Of a stretch of DNA of 64,000 bases, positions 27,672 through 37,859 are shown in pieces (within the stretch, counting starts at the first letter, position 1; every line of letters starts with the position of its first letter). The translations under genes were made by a program, and so were the position numbers. Source of the DNA: Persicimonas caeni (GTDB taxonomy: Bacteria > Myxococcota_A > Bradymonadia > Bradymonadales > Bradymonadaceae); the NCBI RefSeq assembly GCF_006517175.1, contig NZ_CP041186.1, positions 3,995,074 through 4,059,073 of the forward strand, read 5' to 3'. The notes below the pieces were generated by a model. The model saw only the letters and a program-made list of their open reading frames with translations. It made no database searches and was not told where the DNA came from.

Positions 27672-28880
27672 TCACTCCCCATCATCCGGATCCGGACAAC
27701 TCGGGATATCGCAGAAGCCGACGTGCGGCTCGGGGACGGTGGTGTCGGGGATGATGCAGATCTGGCCGGAGTCGCAGTCGGCGTCGGTCGCGCATAGCGG
27801 GCGGCAGACGTCGTTGCAGCCGCAGTAGCCTTCGGCGAAGCCGTCGACCACGTTGCACAGCTTCTGGAAGGGGGTGTCGGGGCACGATTCGCCGGGGCGT
27901 ACGTCGGGGGCGAGGCGCAGGGGGTCGTTGCTGCAGATGTCGCGGGTGTAGCCGCCGCCTGCGAACATGCAGGTGTAGCCGTCGGCGCAGCCCTGGCGGG
28001 CGTCGAAGTCGCACTCGCTCATGCAGCGGTGCTCGCCGGCCAGCGCGTCGCCCTCGCAGATCTCGTCTTGTTGGCAGCCGAGGACCGGCAGCGGCTCGGG
28101 CTGCTCGTCGGGGCAGCTCAGGCTGCCGTCGGAGCACGGTTGCCTGTTGCAGTCGGGGTCGAAGGCGCCGCACTCGCAGTTGCAGTACTCGCCGTCGCGG
28201 TACGACTGCACCGGGCAGGTCCAGCCCGACGGCGGGAAGGTTCCCTTGAAGCTGAAGTCGGCCACCTCGATGCACACTCCGCCGGGCACCGGCGTCGAGT
28301 AGCGACCCTCGCCGACCTCGACCTCGACCAGGCGCAGGTCCGTCACCGACACGTCGAGCGTGCGCTGGAACGGGTCGGCGTTGCTCACCAGCGTGCCGCG
28401 GTCGGCGAAGAAGGCGCGCTCGCGCACGTCGCCGCGGATGTAGAGGCAGTGCGCGCAGTTGCCGAAGTTGCTGTCGCGGCCCGGACCGAGCTCGAAGGTG
28501 CCCGTGTACGTCGCATTCCCGTAGCGCTCGAAGAGGATCGACAACTGGCGCGTCTCGCCCTCGATCTGCGGGCTCGCCTGCACCGAATACTCCACCGAGA
28601 CCCCGTCCTCGTAGACCTCGCCGACCGTCTGAGCGAGCTCGACTTGCAGGCAGTCGTCTTTGCCGACGTCGCTCGTGTCGGCGTCGTCGGCGTCGTCGGA
28701 GGTGTCTTCGGCTGTATCGGTCGCGTCGGTCGCGCCCGTGTCGGACGGCTCGGCAGTGTCGGCGGTGTCGGAGACGTCGGCGGCGCCGGTATCGGCGGTG
28801 TTGTTGCTCTGGGTATTGTCGTCGCTGCAGGCGCTGGTCAGAAGGGCGAGGGCCGATAAAATTACTGCGAGGCGCGTCAT
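27672..28880 (-). CDS. Cys-rich tethered lipoprotein, function unknown
   Basis: This 402-aa predicted lipoprotein has a lipobox ending LLTSAC (Cys18). An Asp/Thr/Ala tether (about 20-75, SDTADTAEPSDTGATDATD) follows, then a beta-rich domain of about 110 residues. The C-terminal 180 residues are dense in cysteine (for example EYCNCECGAFDPDC, and CGCNDVCRPLCATDADCDSG). I chose ATG 28880 because GGATG stands 7 bases before it; an in-frame start 27 bases upstream lacks a site. I recognise no family. It lies between the two giant lipoprotein genes but on the opposite strand, and no TGTGAC direct repeat precedes it. Confidence 0.75.
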   Translation of the reverse strand: MTRLAVILSALALLTSACSDDNTQSNNTADTGAADVSDTADTAEPSDTGATDATDTAEDTSDDADDADTSDVGKDDCLQVELAQTVGEVYEDGVSVEYSVQASPQIEGETRQLSILFERYGNATYTGTFELGPGRDSNFGNCAHCLYIRGDVRERAFFADRGTLVSNADPFQRTLDVSVTDLRLVEVEVGEGRYSTPVPGGVCIEVADFSFKGTFPPSGWTCPVQSYRDGEYCNCECGAFDPDCNRQPCSDGSLSCPDEQPEPLPVLGCQQDEICEGDALAGEHRCMSECDFDARQGCADGYTCMFAGGGYTRDICSNDPLRLAPDVRPGESCPDTPFQKLCNVVDGFAEGYCGCNDVCRPLCATDADCDSGQICIIPDTTVPEPHVGFCDIPSCPDPDDGE

Positions 28881-29019
28881 TTTTACATCCTGAGTGGGGC
28901 CAATCACGGTGCAATGCTTCCTGAAGTCTGTGGAGCGTAGTGTTTTTGGGCGTGGGAAGCAATTTTAAGGCGATTGGTTGGGCGGTTTGGGTTGTTGTGG
29001 GGGCCCACGCAAACCCAAA

Positions 29020-29035
29020 TGTGACACTCTGTGAC
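29020..29035 (+). promoter_or_regulatory. Operator-like direct repeat TGTGAC-N4-TGTGAC, site 2
   Basis: TGTGACACTCTGTGAC is followed by TTC, and a good -10-like TATAAG (29064-29069) begins 29 bases after the repeat. The ATG of the 1851-aa lipoprotein is at 29108. Sixteen bases of the site are identical to site 3 and differ at one base from site 1. Confidence 0.78.
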
Positions 29036-29107
29036 TTCATCCCCCACCCACCCTTCGCGACCCTATAAGGCGTACCAGTAGACCCCCCTCGCCTCGCGGA
29101 GGCCCCT

Positions 29108-32100
29108 ATGTCCTCGACGCTACTGTCCCCGACGCTACGCGCTCGCTCCATCGCCTGGATCTTCGTCTCGCTGACCCTCTTCCTCGCCGCCTGCAGCGAC
29201 GAGCCGACTCCGGCGGAGCCGGACGTCTCCGAGACGCCCGACGCCGGTGCAGACGTCGAGCCAGATACGACGCCGGACACCGCGCCGGACACCGCGCCCG
29301 ACTTGTGCGCGGGGCTCGAGTGTCCGGAGGGGACGTTGTGCAATCCGCAGACGGGTCTGTGCGAGGTGCAGAATACCTGCACCACTTCGGCCGATTGCGC
29401 TCAAGGGGAGAGCTGCCTCGACGCGCGGTGTGTGCCCTCCGAGGACGTGTGCGAGGTGCTCGGGTGCACGGGCAACCAGCATTGCCTGTACGACGAGGCG
29501 AGCGCGAGCGGGCGGTGTGAGGAGGACGACGTCAACGGATGTACGAACGCGCTCGATTGTGTCGGGGAGCGGGTGTGTGTGGCCGGGGCGTGTGCGGAGC
29601 CGCAGGCGTGTCGGGACGATATGCACGAGGCGAATGATCTCGTCTCGCAGGCCACCGAGTTCCAGGCGGCACAGTCGGGCGGGGTGGTGCAGGGGACGGT
29701 GTGCGCGGGCGACAGCGACCACTTCAAGTACAACCTGGCCTGGCAGACGACCTCGGCGGGCATGCTGACCGCGCGGCTGCAGTTCGCGCCCGAGGACGTG
29801 GGCGTGGGCGATGTGACCCTCGAGCTCGTCGAGCCGAGCGGGGCGGTGCGCCAGACGGCGACGAGCGACGCGAGCGGGCTGGTCGAGGTCGAGCAGCGGG
29901 TGCTCATCACCAACCAGGGCGAGTGGATCGTGCGGGTCAAAGATGCGGGCAACACCGAGACGGCCGGGGTGCGCTATGCGCTGTCGGTCGACCTCGTGCC
30001 CGAAGACGTCGACACGGCGTGTGAACAGGCCACCGAGCTGAGCGCGCCGCAGAGCATCCACGGGACGACCGACCTCAGCCAGAGCTTCGAGATGGGCTCG
30101 TCGTGCACGGCGAGTGACAACCGCTCGGGGGAGGTCGTCTACAGCTTCGAGTTGAGCGAGCAGAGCTGGGTGACGGCGACGGTCACCCCCGACGACGACG
30201 AGACGATGTCGCTGGCGGTGCGCACCGCGTGCGGGTTTGCGAGCACCGAGATCGCCTGCGAGAACCAGCAAGACGGGGTCGTCGAGTACGGCCAGGTGCT
30301 CGAGCCGGGGACATATTATGTGATCGTGCAGGGCCGCGAGGTGAGCAGCGGGGGCGGGTTTACGCTCGACCTCGACGCCGAGCCGGTGGTGTGCTCGTTT
30401 CGCGACAACGGCTGCGCCGACGCCGACACCGCCCGGGTGTGCGACGCCTCGCGCACCGGCTTCGACCAGGTGACCTGCCCGTCGGGCTGCGACTCCAATA
30501 CTGGCTATTGTCAGGCCGACGCCGAGTCGTGCATGACCGCCATCGACGCCAGCCAGGGGGGCACGTTCACCGGCGAGATTCACAATCTGCTGCGCCACCA
30601 CCGGTTGTCGGACACCAACCCCTGCTTGGGCCATCGGGTCGACGGCTCCGACGCGGTCTATCGGGTGGACGCCAACGGCGGGGACATGATTCGCGCCACC
30701 GTCGACGCGCCGTTCGACGCCGCGCTGTGGATCGCCGCGTCGTGCCCCGACGCCTCCGACAGTTGCGTGGCGGGCACGGACATGGACAACCCCGAAAAGC
30801 TCGACTTCGAGGTGCCCACCGACGGCACCTATTACGTGGTCGTCAGCGCGGTGGCGCGAGGCGCGGTGGGCACCTACACCCTCGACATCGAGGCCGGCGC
30901 CCCGCAGTGCATCCCCGGCGAGAAGCGCTGCCTCGACGCCGACACGATCGAGTATTGCGGCTGTGCGGCGAGCTGGGAGTACTACGACTGCGCCGCGAGC
31001 TGCGCGTCGGGCGAGTGTGCGACCTCGACGGGCGATATCTGCCCGGAGGCCATCCCGGCGGCCGACGGCGACACGCACACCTTCGACCCGACGTCGGCCC
31101 AGGACGATATCCGCGCCGTGGAGCATTGCCTCGGCGACGGCGCTCCCGCCCCGGACGGCTTCTATGCGGTCGAGCTCGACGCCAAGGAGGTCTTGGAGGT
31201 GACCGTCTCGGCGCAAAACGGGCGCGACGACACCGCCATCTACCTGCTCGAAGACTGCATGAACCCCGAGCAGACCTGCCTCAAAGGCGCCGACCGCGAG
31301 GGTGACGGGGGCGACGAGACGCTCCGATACCGCGCGCCTGTCGCCACGACGGTCTACGTGGTCGTCGACGGCGATAGCGCGGCGAAGGCGACCGGGCTGT
31401 GGGGCGTGTCGTTTACGATCCACTCGCCGCTGTGCACTCCTTACGACGCGCGCTGCGCCGGGCCCGACACCCTCGAGTATTGCGATGCTTACGGCATCGA
31501 GTGGGTGGAGCAGAGTTGCTACGGGTTTGGCTGCTCGGCCAACGCGTGCATCCCGCCGTCGAACGACACGTGTGCGACCGCCGCCGATGCGGGCACCACC
31601 GGGGCGAGCTTCCAGCACAATATCGAGCCGTACAGGATGGACTATCAGCTCCCAGTGGGCGAGTTCAGCTGCACGGGCTTCACCTCGTTCGGCCCCGACG
31701 CGGTCTACAAGGTCCACGCGCAGGCCGGCCAGGTGATCACCGCCGAGGTCAACTCGGTCTTCGACGCCCAATTGTGGATCACGACCGACTGTTCGACGCC
31801 GGCCTGGGAGCATTGCGTGGTCGGCGACGACGAATATGCCGGCTGGGCGGGGCTGCCGCCGAGCACCGAGAAGGTCCAGCACAAGGTGGAGACGACCGGG
31901 ACCTACTACATCATCGTGACCGCCGAGCAGATTACCCAGACCGACCAGTTCCCCAATGGCGACTTCACCGTCGACATCAGCGTCGACACGCCCATCTGCA
32001 CCCCCGGCGCCACGACCTGCCTCGACGCGCAGACGATGGAGTATTGCGGCAACTTCGGCCTGCAGGAGATCCGCTACGTGTGTGACGGCGGCTGCCAGAA

Positions 32101-34663
32101 CGGCGTGTGCGCCGACCCGCGCGGTCAGGTTTGCGCCGACGCGATCCCGGCCGACGACGGCGACTTCTTCGTCATCGACATGACCCAGCACGGCGACATC
32201 TCCGACCTGCACAAAAACCAGTGCGGGGGCACGACCAACAGCGTCAACGGCATGGCGAGCGACGGCCCCGAGGCCTACTTCGAGGTCGACCTGCAGGCCG
32301 GCGAGGTGCTCACCGTCCAGGCCACGCCCCACCACGACTACGACGACCCGATGATCTACGTGGTCACCGACTGCACCGACACGCCGCATACCTGCGAAGG
32401 GGGCGTCAACAACGCGCTGAAGGGGGAACGCGAGGTGTACCACTACCAGTCGTCGACAGATCAGACGGTCTACGTGGTCGTCGACAGCGCGCTGCGCACC
32501 CACGGGCGCGACGACTACGAGGTCTCGTTCGACATCGCCCCGCAGGTGTGCCAGCCCGGCCAGGCGCTGTGCCAGGACAAGATGTCGCGCACCTGCAACG
32601 AGGCGGGCACTGCCTGGATCGACGAGTGGTGCACCTTCGGGTGCACGGCCGGGGCGTGCGACCCGGCGAGCAACGATCGCTGCGTCGACGCGTTCCGCAT
32701 CCCGGGCTCGGGCCTGTACGACGTCGACATGTGGGACGTGACCAACACCGAGTCGCGCACCTGCCTGCCCAAGCCGGGCGACGCCGAAGAGGCGTTCTTC
32801 AAGTTCGAGCTCGCCGCCAACGAGGTGCTCGACGTCGAGGTGATCCCGTGGGCGGAGGCCGACGAGGTGCTCTTGAGCCTGGTCTCCGATTGCAACGACC
32901 CGTCGAACACCTGCCTGGCCGCCGCCGACAACCTCGACAGCGGCATGGCCGAGCGGATCATCTACCAGGCCGGCAACGCCCCCGAGACGGTCTATCTCAT
33001 CGTCGAGAGCGTCATCCAATGGAGCGCGCCGGGGACCGGCGAGACGCGCGGCATCCGGCTGCTCGACGTCAAGATGGGCCCGCGGGTGTGCAACCCGCTC
33101 GAGACGGTGTGCGCGAGTCAAACGGTGATGAGCTACTGTAACGAGAGCGGCACGACCTGGGAGACCTGGGCGTGCGACGGCATCTGCGCGAGCGGCGAGT
33201 GCGTCGACGCCACCGGCGAGACGTGCATCGACGCCATCGACGCCTCGGGCGGCGGCGTGTTCACCGGACGCATCGAGACGTTCGGCATCGACCACCCGCT
33301 GGGCGACTGGCGCACCAACTGCACCGGCTCGAGCGACGTCGGCCCCGACGTGGTCTACGAGGTCGAGGCCTACGCCGGCGACGTCATCCGCGCCGAGCTC
33401 GACGCCGATTTCTGGGGCTCGATCCGCATCGTCGACGACTGCACCGACGCGGTGAACAACTGCGTCATTGGCGAGTCCAACGGCAACCCGCGCGAGGTGA
33501 CCTACCGCGTGCCGAGCAACGGGACGTACTACGTGATCGTGTCGTCGTTCATGGAGGCGTCGCGCGGCGAATTCGAGGTGCGCATCGACGCCGGCCCGCA
33601 GATCTGCACCGCCGGCGACGCCCACTGCACCGGCTCGACCCTCGAGACGTGCAGCCCGAGCGGCACGAGCTGGCTGCAAAAGGACTGCCTGCACGGCTGC
33701 ACCACCGACGCGTGCGACTCGGCCCCCAACGACACTTGCGCGGGGGTCATCGACGCCACCGGCGGCGGAAGCTACACCGTCGACCCGGCGCTTCTGACCG
33801 ACACCGTCGACCTGGGCTCGACGGGCTGCCTGGGCGAGGCGACCCCGGCGCCCGACGCCTTCTACCGCGTCGACCTGGCCGCCGGCGACATCCTCGAGGC
33901 GACGCTGACCCCGCAATACTGGGGCGACGACCCGGCGATCTACCTCGTGAGCGACTGCGCGACCGCGCAGACGACGTGCTTGGACGGCGTCGACGAGGGC
34001 CAGCCGGGCGACGCCGAAGAGCTCGTCTACCAGGCCGCCCAGGCCGAGACGGTCTACCTGGTCGTCGACGGCGACTCAGTCGACGAGGCCAACAAGCTGT
34101 GGGACCTCGACATCGCCGTCGGCCCGCTCATCTGCAACCCCGAAGAGACGCGCTGCGCCGACGCGACCACGCTGGAGTATTGCGGCGTGCACGGCACGCG
34201 CTGGCACAGCTACACCTGCGACGGCTCCTGCTCGGCCGGCGCGTGCGCCACGCCCACCGGCGACGTGTGCATCGACGCCATCCCGGTGGGCGGCGGCGGA
34301 ACGTTCGCCGCGGACATGACGAGCTACACCAACACGCTCACCCCGCAAGCAGGCGCGTGCTACTCGAGCATGAGCCTTGGCAACGAGGTCGTCTACGCCA
34401 TCACGCTCGCCGCTGGCCAGACCGCCGACATCCGCGTGATCCCCGACCGCGACGACACCGCCGAGTTCTACCTGCTGTCGAGCTGCCTGCGCGACGACTA
34501 CGCGAACACCTGCCTGGCCGAGGCGACGCCGCCCGACCCGTTCACCAAGACGCTGGAGTATAGCTACACGGCGGTGAGTGACGAGACGGTGTATTTGGTG
34601 GTGGATGCTGCGTCGCAGGGGGCGCAGTCGGGGGTTTGGCAGGTGGATGTGGGGATTTGGTGA
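29108..34663 (+). CDS. Giant Cys-rich lipoprotein with PPC-like beta-domains (paralogue)
   Basis: This 1851-aa predicted lipoprotein has a lipobox ending LFLAAC (Cys29). A short Asp/Pro/Thr tether and a Cys-rich patch of about 120 residues (CTTSADCAQGESC, and similar) follow. Two PPC-like beta-domains then precede eight repeats of the Cys-module plus beta-domain unit seen in the 2346-aa protein (CTPGATTC, EYCGNFG, VDLQAGEVL, VYVVVD). The two proteins are clear paralogues by domain plan but are not simple tandem copies. No enzyme motif is visible. GGAGG precedes the ATG. The last codons run into the family G repeats. A shared upstream operator-like repeat suggests co-regulation. Confidence 0.85.
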   Translation: MSSTLLSPTLRARSIAWIFVSLTLFLAACSDEPTPAEPDVSETPDAGADVEPDTTPDTAPDTAPDLCAGLECPEGTLCNPQTGLCEVQNTCTTSADCAQGESCLDARCVPSEDVCEVLGCTGNQHCLYDEASASGRCEEDDVNGCTNALDCVGERVCVAGACAEPQACRDDMHEANDLVSQATEFQAAQSGGVVQGTVCAGDSDHFKYNLAWQTTSAGMLTARLQFAPEDVGVGDVTLELVEPSGAVRQTATSDASGLVEVEQRVLITNQGEWIVRVKDAGNTETAGVRYALSVDLVPEDVDTACEQATELSAPQSIHGTTDLSQSFEMGSSCTASDNRSGEVVYSFELSEQSWVTATVTPDDDETMSLAVRTACGFASTEIACENQQDGVVEYGQVLEPGTYYVIVQGREVSSGGGFTLDLDAEPVVCSFRDNGCADADTARVCDASRTGFDQVTCPSGCDSNTGYCQADAESCMTAIDASQGGTFTGEIHNLLRHHRLSDTNPCLGHRVDGSDAVYRVDANGGDMIRATVDAPFDAALWIAASCPDASDSCVAGTDMDNPEKLDFEVPTDGTYYVVVSAVARGAVGTYTLDIEAGAPQCIPGEKRCLDADTIEYCGCAASWEYYDCAASCASGECATSTGDICPEAIPAADGDTHTFDPTSAQDDIRAVEHCLGDGAPAPDGFYAVELDAKEVLEVTVSAQNGRDDTAIYLLEDCMNPEQTCLKGADREGDGGDETLRYRAPVATTVYVVVDGDSAAKATGLWGVSFTIHSPLCTPYDARCAGPDTLEYCDAYGIEWVEQSCYGFGCSANACIPPSNDTCATAADAGTTGASFQHNIEPYRMDYQLPVGEFSCTGFTSFGPDAVYKVHAQAGQVITAEVNSVFDAQLWITTDCSTPAWEHCVVGDDEYAGWAGLPPSTEKVQHKVETTGTYYIIVTAEQITQTDQFPNGDFTVDISVDTPICTPGATTCLDAQTMEYCGNFGLQEIRYVCDGGCQNGVCADPRGQVCADAIPADDGDFFVIDMTQHGDISDLHKNQCGGTTNSVNGMASDGPEAYFEVDLQAGEVLTVQATPHHDYDDPMIYVVTDCTDTPHTCEGGVNNALKGEREVYHYQSSTDQTVYVVVDSALRTHGRDDYEVSFDIAPQVCQPGQALCQDKMSRTCNEAGTAWIDEWCTFGCTAGACDPASNDRCVDAFRIPGSGLYDVDMWDVTNTESRTCLPKPGDAEEAFFKFELAANEVLDVEVIPWAEADEVLLSLVSDCNDPSNTCLAAADNLDSGMAERIIYQAGNAPETVYLIVESVIQWSAPGTGETRGIRLLDVKMGPRVCNPLETVCASQTVMSYCNESGTTWETWACDGICASGECVDATGETCIDAIDASGGGVFTGRIETFGIDHPLGDWRTNCTGSSDVGPDVVYEVEAYAGDVIRAELDADFWGSIRIVDDCTDAVNNCVIGESNGNPREVTYRVPSNGTYYVIVSSFMEASRGEFEVRIDAGPQICTAGDAHCTGSTLETCSPSGTSWLQKDCLHGCTTDACDSAPNDTCAGVIDATGGGSYTVDPALLTDTVDLGSTGCLGEATPAPDAFYRVDLAAGDILEATLTPQYWGDDPAIYLVSDCATAQTTCLDGVDEGQPGDAEELVYQAAQAETVYLVVDGDSVDEANKLWDLDIAVGPLICNPEETRCADATTLEYCGVHGTRWHSYTCDGSCSAGACATPTGDVCIDAIPVGGGGTFAADMTSYTNTLTPQAGACYSSMSLGNEVVYAITLAAGQTADIRVIPDRDDTAEFYLLSSCLRDDYANTCLAEATPPDPFTKTLEYSYTAVSDETVYLVVDAASQGAQSGVWQVDVGIW

Positions 34664-34666
34664 GGC

Positions 34667-34980
34667 GTCGCGCCGCGTAGAGCAACGAATGTGGTGATTG
34701 CGGATCGACCCCCCGGTGGGGTCGAGCTTCTATCGCGGAGCGGGGGCTTGCCCCCAGCGGAGCCCTCGCCGGTGCAGCCCCAAGGCTTGCCTTGGGGTCA
34801 ATCGTGTGATTCCTGAACACCGATCAAACTCGATTCCCACAATTGGGCAAGCCGTCGCGTCGCATAGAGCAACGGATGTGGCGATTGCGAATCAACCCCC
34901 CGCGGCAAGCCGCAGGGCTGCACGGGCGCTGGCTCCGCAGGGGCCAAGGCCCCGCTCCGCAGGGGGCGCATCGGAGAACG
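34667..34980. repeat. Family G repeats: direct and inverted copies
   Basis: Two direct repeats of about 46 bp, at about 34667-34712 and 34854-34899, share TAGAGCAACG, ATGTGG and GATTGCG. Around them are GC-rich family G blocks with local hairpins (GGGGCTTGCCCCC, CAAGGCTTGCCTTGG, CGGCAAGCCGC). The 378-base gap 34664-35041 otherwise holds only the terminator at its right end. Confidence 0.75.
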
Positions 34981-34981
34981 C

Positions 34982-35015
34982 AAAAAGCCCGGCCTCATGT
35001 GCGGCCGGGCTTTTT
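34982..35015. terminator. Bidirectional rho-independent terminator
   Basis: AAAAAGCCCGGCC and GGCCGGGCTTTTT flank an 8-base loop. This gives an 8-bp all-GC stem with a T-run on each strand. It sits between the convergent 1851-aa and 912-aa lipoprotein genes and should end both transcripts. Confidence 0.93.
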
Positions 35016-35041
35016 GCTACTTGTTAAAGTTCCCTACAACC

Positions 35042-37780
35042 TCACTTCCCCCCACTCGGCGGCGTATCCACCGCGGCGTGGAAGCTGTAGACACCCGTCT
35101 GACCCGCACGCGGCGACGGCCAGGCGACGCCCACGTAGTAGGTGCCCGTAGGCAGGCTGGCCGACGGGACGACCAGCGGGCCTTGTTGCATCGGGCCGCT
35201 GGTGACCACGTTGCCCATCGAGTCCTCGATCGCCCAGTAAATGGTGCCCGGGGACTCGGTGTAGAGCATCGGGTAGATGATCAGCGCCTTGTCGGTCGCG
35301 ATGGCGCTGTTGACCGTAAACTCGAGGTAGTCGACGTCGGTGGCGTCGGGGGTCTCGCCAAAGAAGCTGTCGCCCGAGGTCAGGTCGGCGAAGATGGTCG
35401 TAGTGGCCGTGGCGGTGGTGTCGTTGGACTCGGCGAGCATCGTGCCGGCGACGATGCTGACTTCGCCGGCGTAGCCGTGCTCATCCGGTGTCGGGTTGGT
35501 GACCTCGATGTAGTAGGTGCCGGTGGTCAGCCCGTCGGTCACGATCACACAGCCCTCGGAGGTCTCCGGGGTGGCGATGAGTTCGGCGCCGGTGCTGTCG
35601 AGCAGCTTGCAGCCGTAAGGCTTGGTGCCGATCCAGCTGCCGCCGGAGGTGTGCGCGATTTCGGCGACGAAGACCTCGTCGGAGGCCATGTCTTGGGCCA
35701 AATCGACCTGCCAGACGTCGACGTCGGTGCCGGCCAGCGTACCCACCAGGTCGCGGCCGATCGGCATCGGGGTAGCGTTGGCGGGGGTGTCGTTGGGTTC
35801 GGCGCCCTCGCGGATCGGCGGCAGATTCGCCGTCAAATCGAAGTTGTAGTCGGCGATGTCGCCGCCCGTCGGAGCGACGGCGAACTTGTAGGTGCCCGGC
35901 ATCAACACCATCTGACGGGTCTGGCTGAGCGTGCCCATACTCTCGCCGCTGTCGTCCCAAAACTCGAGGGTGATGCGCGCGAACATCTCGTCGGAGGTCA
36001 CCGACGAGGCGAGCTCGAGGCGGGTCTCGGCGGGGAACTCGACGAAGCCCCAGTCCTTTTGCTTGCGCCGCATCGCGCCGCCGGTGTGGCTTACGGAGCT
36101 ACCGATGCCCACCTGGCCCAGATCGATCGGGCTCTTGGAGGCGACGGTGATCGACTGGTCTTCCATGTCGTTGCCGTACGCAGAGACGACCTCGAGCACG
36201 TAGAACGCGTCGGGGTTGGTCGTGTACTGGTACAGAGCGCGATGGGAGACGAAGTCGCTGGAGTACGTCCCGACGTTTAACTCCGGTACCGCCACGCTGC
36301 CGTCGACCCGGTACAGGGTCAGGTGGCCGTTTTGAGAGTTGGCGTTGTCGTGGGTCAGCTCCAGAAACTGGTCGGCCGAGGCGCGGAAGGTGACGTAGAG
36401 GGTGTCGTCGCCGGCGACGGTCGTGGTGGGCGTGGACGCCTCGCTGTCAGCGGGGATCGAGCCGAGGGCGAACGCATTCAGGCTGGTCGCCGCGCCGGTG
36501 GCGAAGCTGTCCTGCGAGCCGCGCTTGCGCACGTAGTCGACGAGCACGTAGACCGAGCTGGCGTCGGGCACCTTGATGAAGGCTTCGCCGCTCGCCGAAA
36601 TCGGGAAGTTGTAGAAGGCGTTGGGCGCGTCGCCCCAGACGACGACTTCGGCGTCGATGTCGTCGGAGAGCTCGGCGAACTGCACCTTGACCAGCCCGTC
36701 CTGGGGGAGGTCGGTGATCTCGAAGAAGTTGTCGGTCAGCGTGCTGAACTCGCCGCTGACACCGTTGGTCAGCATGTCGCCCTGCGGCACACTGGTGGGG
36801 GCGTCGATCTTCTCGAACGTGCCCACATAACCCCAGTCGTCGCCGCCGAGAGGGCCGACGGCGCCGTCGGATTGCATCACGATACTCGGCAGGATCGTCA
36901 GGGTGTAGTCGCCCGACTTCGGGATCATGATCTGGCGGGCCGCCGAGGTGTCGAACGGGCTGTAGCGAACCCAGGTGCCGTCGGCGCTGGCGAGCTTGAA
37001 GCCCGGGGCAGGCATGCCCGTCGACTGCAGGGCGATCTCCATCCAGGTGCCCGCGTCGGCGCTGAAGTTGTAGACGTCGGCGTCTTGGTCGAGGGTGCCG
37101 TCGGCGTCGTGATCGGCCGGAGCGGCGATCGTGCCGGTGAAGACGTACTGCTCGCCGGCGGCTTTGAGGGTGATGTCGGCCGGATCGGAGACGGGCTGCG
37201 CCTCGGCGTGGTCGGCGTTGGCGGCCAACTCTTCGGCGTGGGTGGCGCACAGACCGTTGAGGATGATGTCGCCCTCCTGACACTGCGCATCGGGCATGCA
37301 CACCGCGTCGTCGACGCTGAAGTGGGTCCCCTCGGCGCACACCTCGTCGGTGGGCATGCAGCTGTCGCTGTCGGAGTCGTAGGCGGTGCCGACTGTGCAG
37401 GCCGCGTCGGTGATGATGCACTCGCCGCTGTTGGCGTCGCGCTCGGTGTTCGGGCCGCAGGTCGTCGGCGTCTCGACCACGCAGATGCCGTCCTGGGCGA
37501 CGGTACCTTCACCGCAGGTGATCTCGGTGTTGACGATACACTTGCCCTGCTCGGCGTCGAAGGTCGTGCCCTCGGCGCAAGCGCCCGACTCGGGCACGCA
37601 GGTGCCGTCTTCGGCGAGCACGGTGCCGTCGGCGCAGCCGTCGTCGGTCAGCGCGCATTCTCCGTCCATGGCCTGGGTGCCGGGGCCACAGGTCAACTCT
37701 TCGCCGCCGCCGCAGGCGGTCAACGTCGCGGCTGCTGCCAAGCAGCTCAAGAGGCCGATGAGGCGTCTTTTGAAGTGCAT
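35042..37780 (-). CDS. PPC-domain lipoprotein with N-terminal Cys-rich repeats
   Basis: This 912-aa predicted lipoprotein has a lipobox ending TLTAC (Cys23) with little tether. Residues of about 30-180 are eight or nine short Cys repeats of the type CAEGTTFDAEQGKC. The rest is beta-rich, with several PPC-like sandwiches: YNFSADAGTWMEIAL, then VWQVDLAQDMASDE, GTYYIEVTNPTPDEHGYAG, and LPTGTYYVGVAWPSP. It carries the typical lead-in AEPNDTPANATPM. No catalytic domain is seen. AGGAGAG stands upstream of the ATG. It is transcribed away from the large regulator at 38038, with the third operator-like repeat between them. Confidence 0.87.
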   Translation of the reverse strand: MHFKRRLIGLLSCLAAAATLTACGGGEELTCGPGTQAMDGECALTDDGCADGTVLAEDGTCVPESGACAEGTTFDAEQGKCIVNTEITCGEGTVAQDGICVVETPTTCGPNTERDANSGECIITDAACTVGTAYDSDSDSCMPTDEVCAEGTHFSVDDAVCMPDAQCQEGDIILNGLCATHAEELAANADHAEAQPVSDPADITLKAAGEQYVFTGTIAAPADHDADGTLDQDADVYNFSADAGTWMEIALQSTGMPAPGFKLASADGTWVRYSPFDTSAARQIMIPKSGDYTLTILPSIVMQSDGAVGPLGGDDWGYVGTFEKIDAPTSVPQGDMLTNGVSGEFSTLTDNFFEITDLPQDGLVKVQFAELSDDIDAEVVVWGDAPNAFYNFPISASGEAFIKVPDASSVYVLVDYVRKRGSQDSFATGAATSLNAFALGSIPADSEASTPTTTVAGDDTLYVTFRASADQFLELTHDNANSQNGHLTLYRVDGSVAVPELNVGTYSSDFVSHRALYQYTTNPDAFYVLEVVSAYGNDMEDQSITVASKSPIDLGQVGIGSSVSHTGGAMRRKQKDWGFVEFPAETRLELASSVTSDEMFARITLEFWDDSGESMGTLSQTRQMVLMPGTYKFAVAPTGGDIADYNFDLTANLPPIREGAEPNDTPANATPMPIGRDLVGTLAGTDVDVWQVDLAQDMASDEVFVAEIAHTSGGSWIGTKPYGCKLLDSTGAELIATPETSEGCVIVTDGLTTGTYYIEVTNPTPDEHGYAGEVSIVAGTMLAESNDTTATATTTIFADLTSGDSFFGETPDATDVDYLEFTVNSAIATDKALIIYPMLYTESPGTIYWAIEDSMGNVVTSGPMQQGPLVVPSASLPTGTYYVGVAWPSPRAGQTGVYSFHAAVDTPPSGGK

Positions 37781-37859
37781 GGTTCTCTCCTAATCACAGG
37801 GGGTTATGTCTTCGATTGGCGTCATCTTTAGTTGTAAAGAGCCTTTTGTTCACACTTAA

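Noticed and set aside
29135-33916. A 1593-codon open frame on the minus strand opposite the 1851-aa lipoprotein
   Set aside because: Same shadow effect; no recognisable domains and no ribosome site.
34698-35027. Open frame of 109 codons after the 1851-aa gene
   Set aside because: It consists of family G repeats and runs through the terminator.
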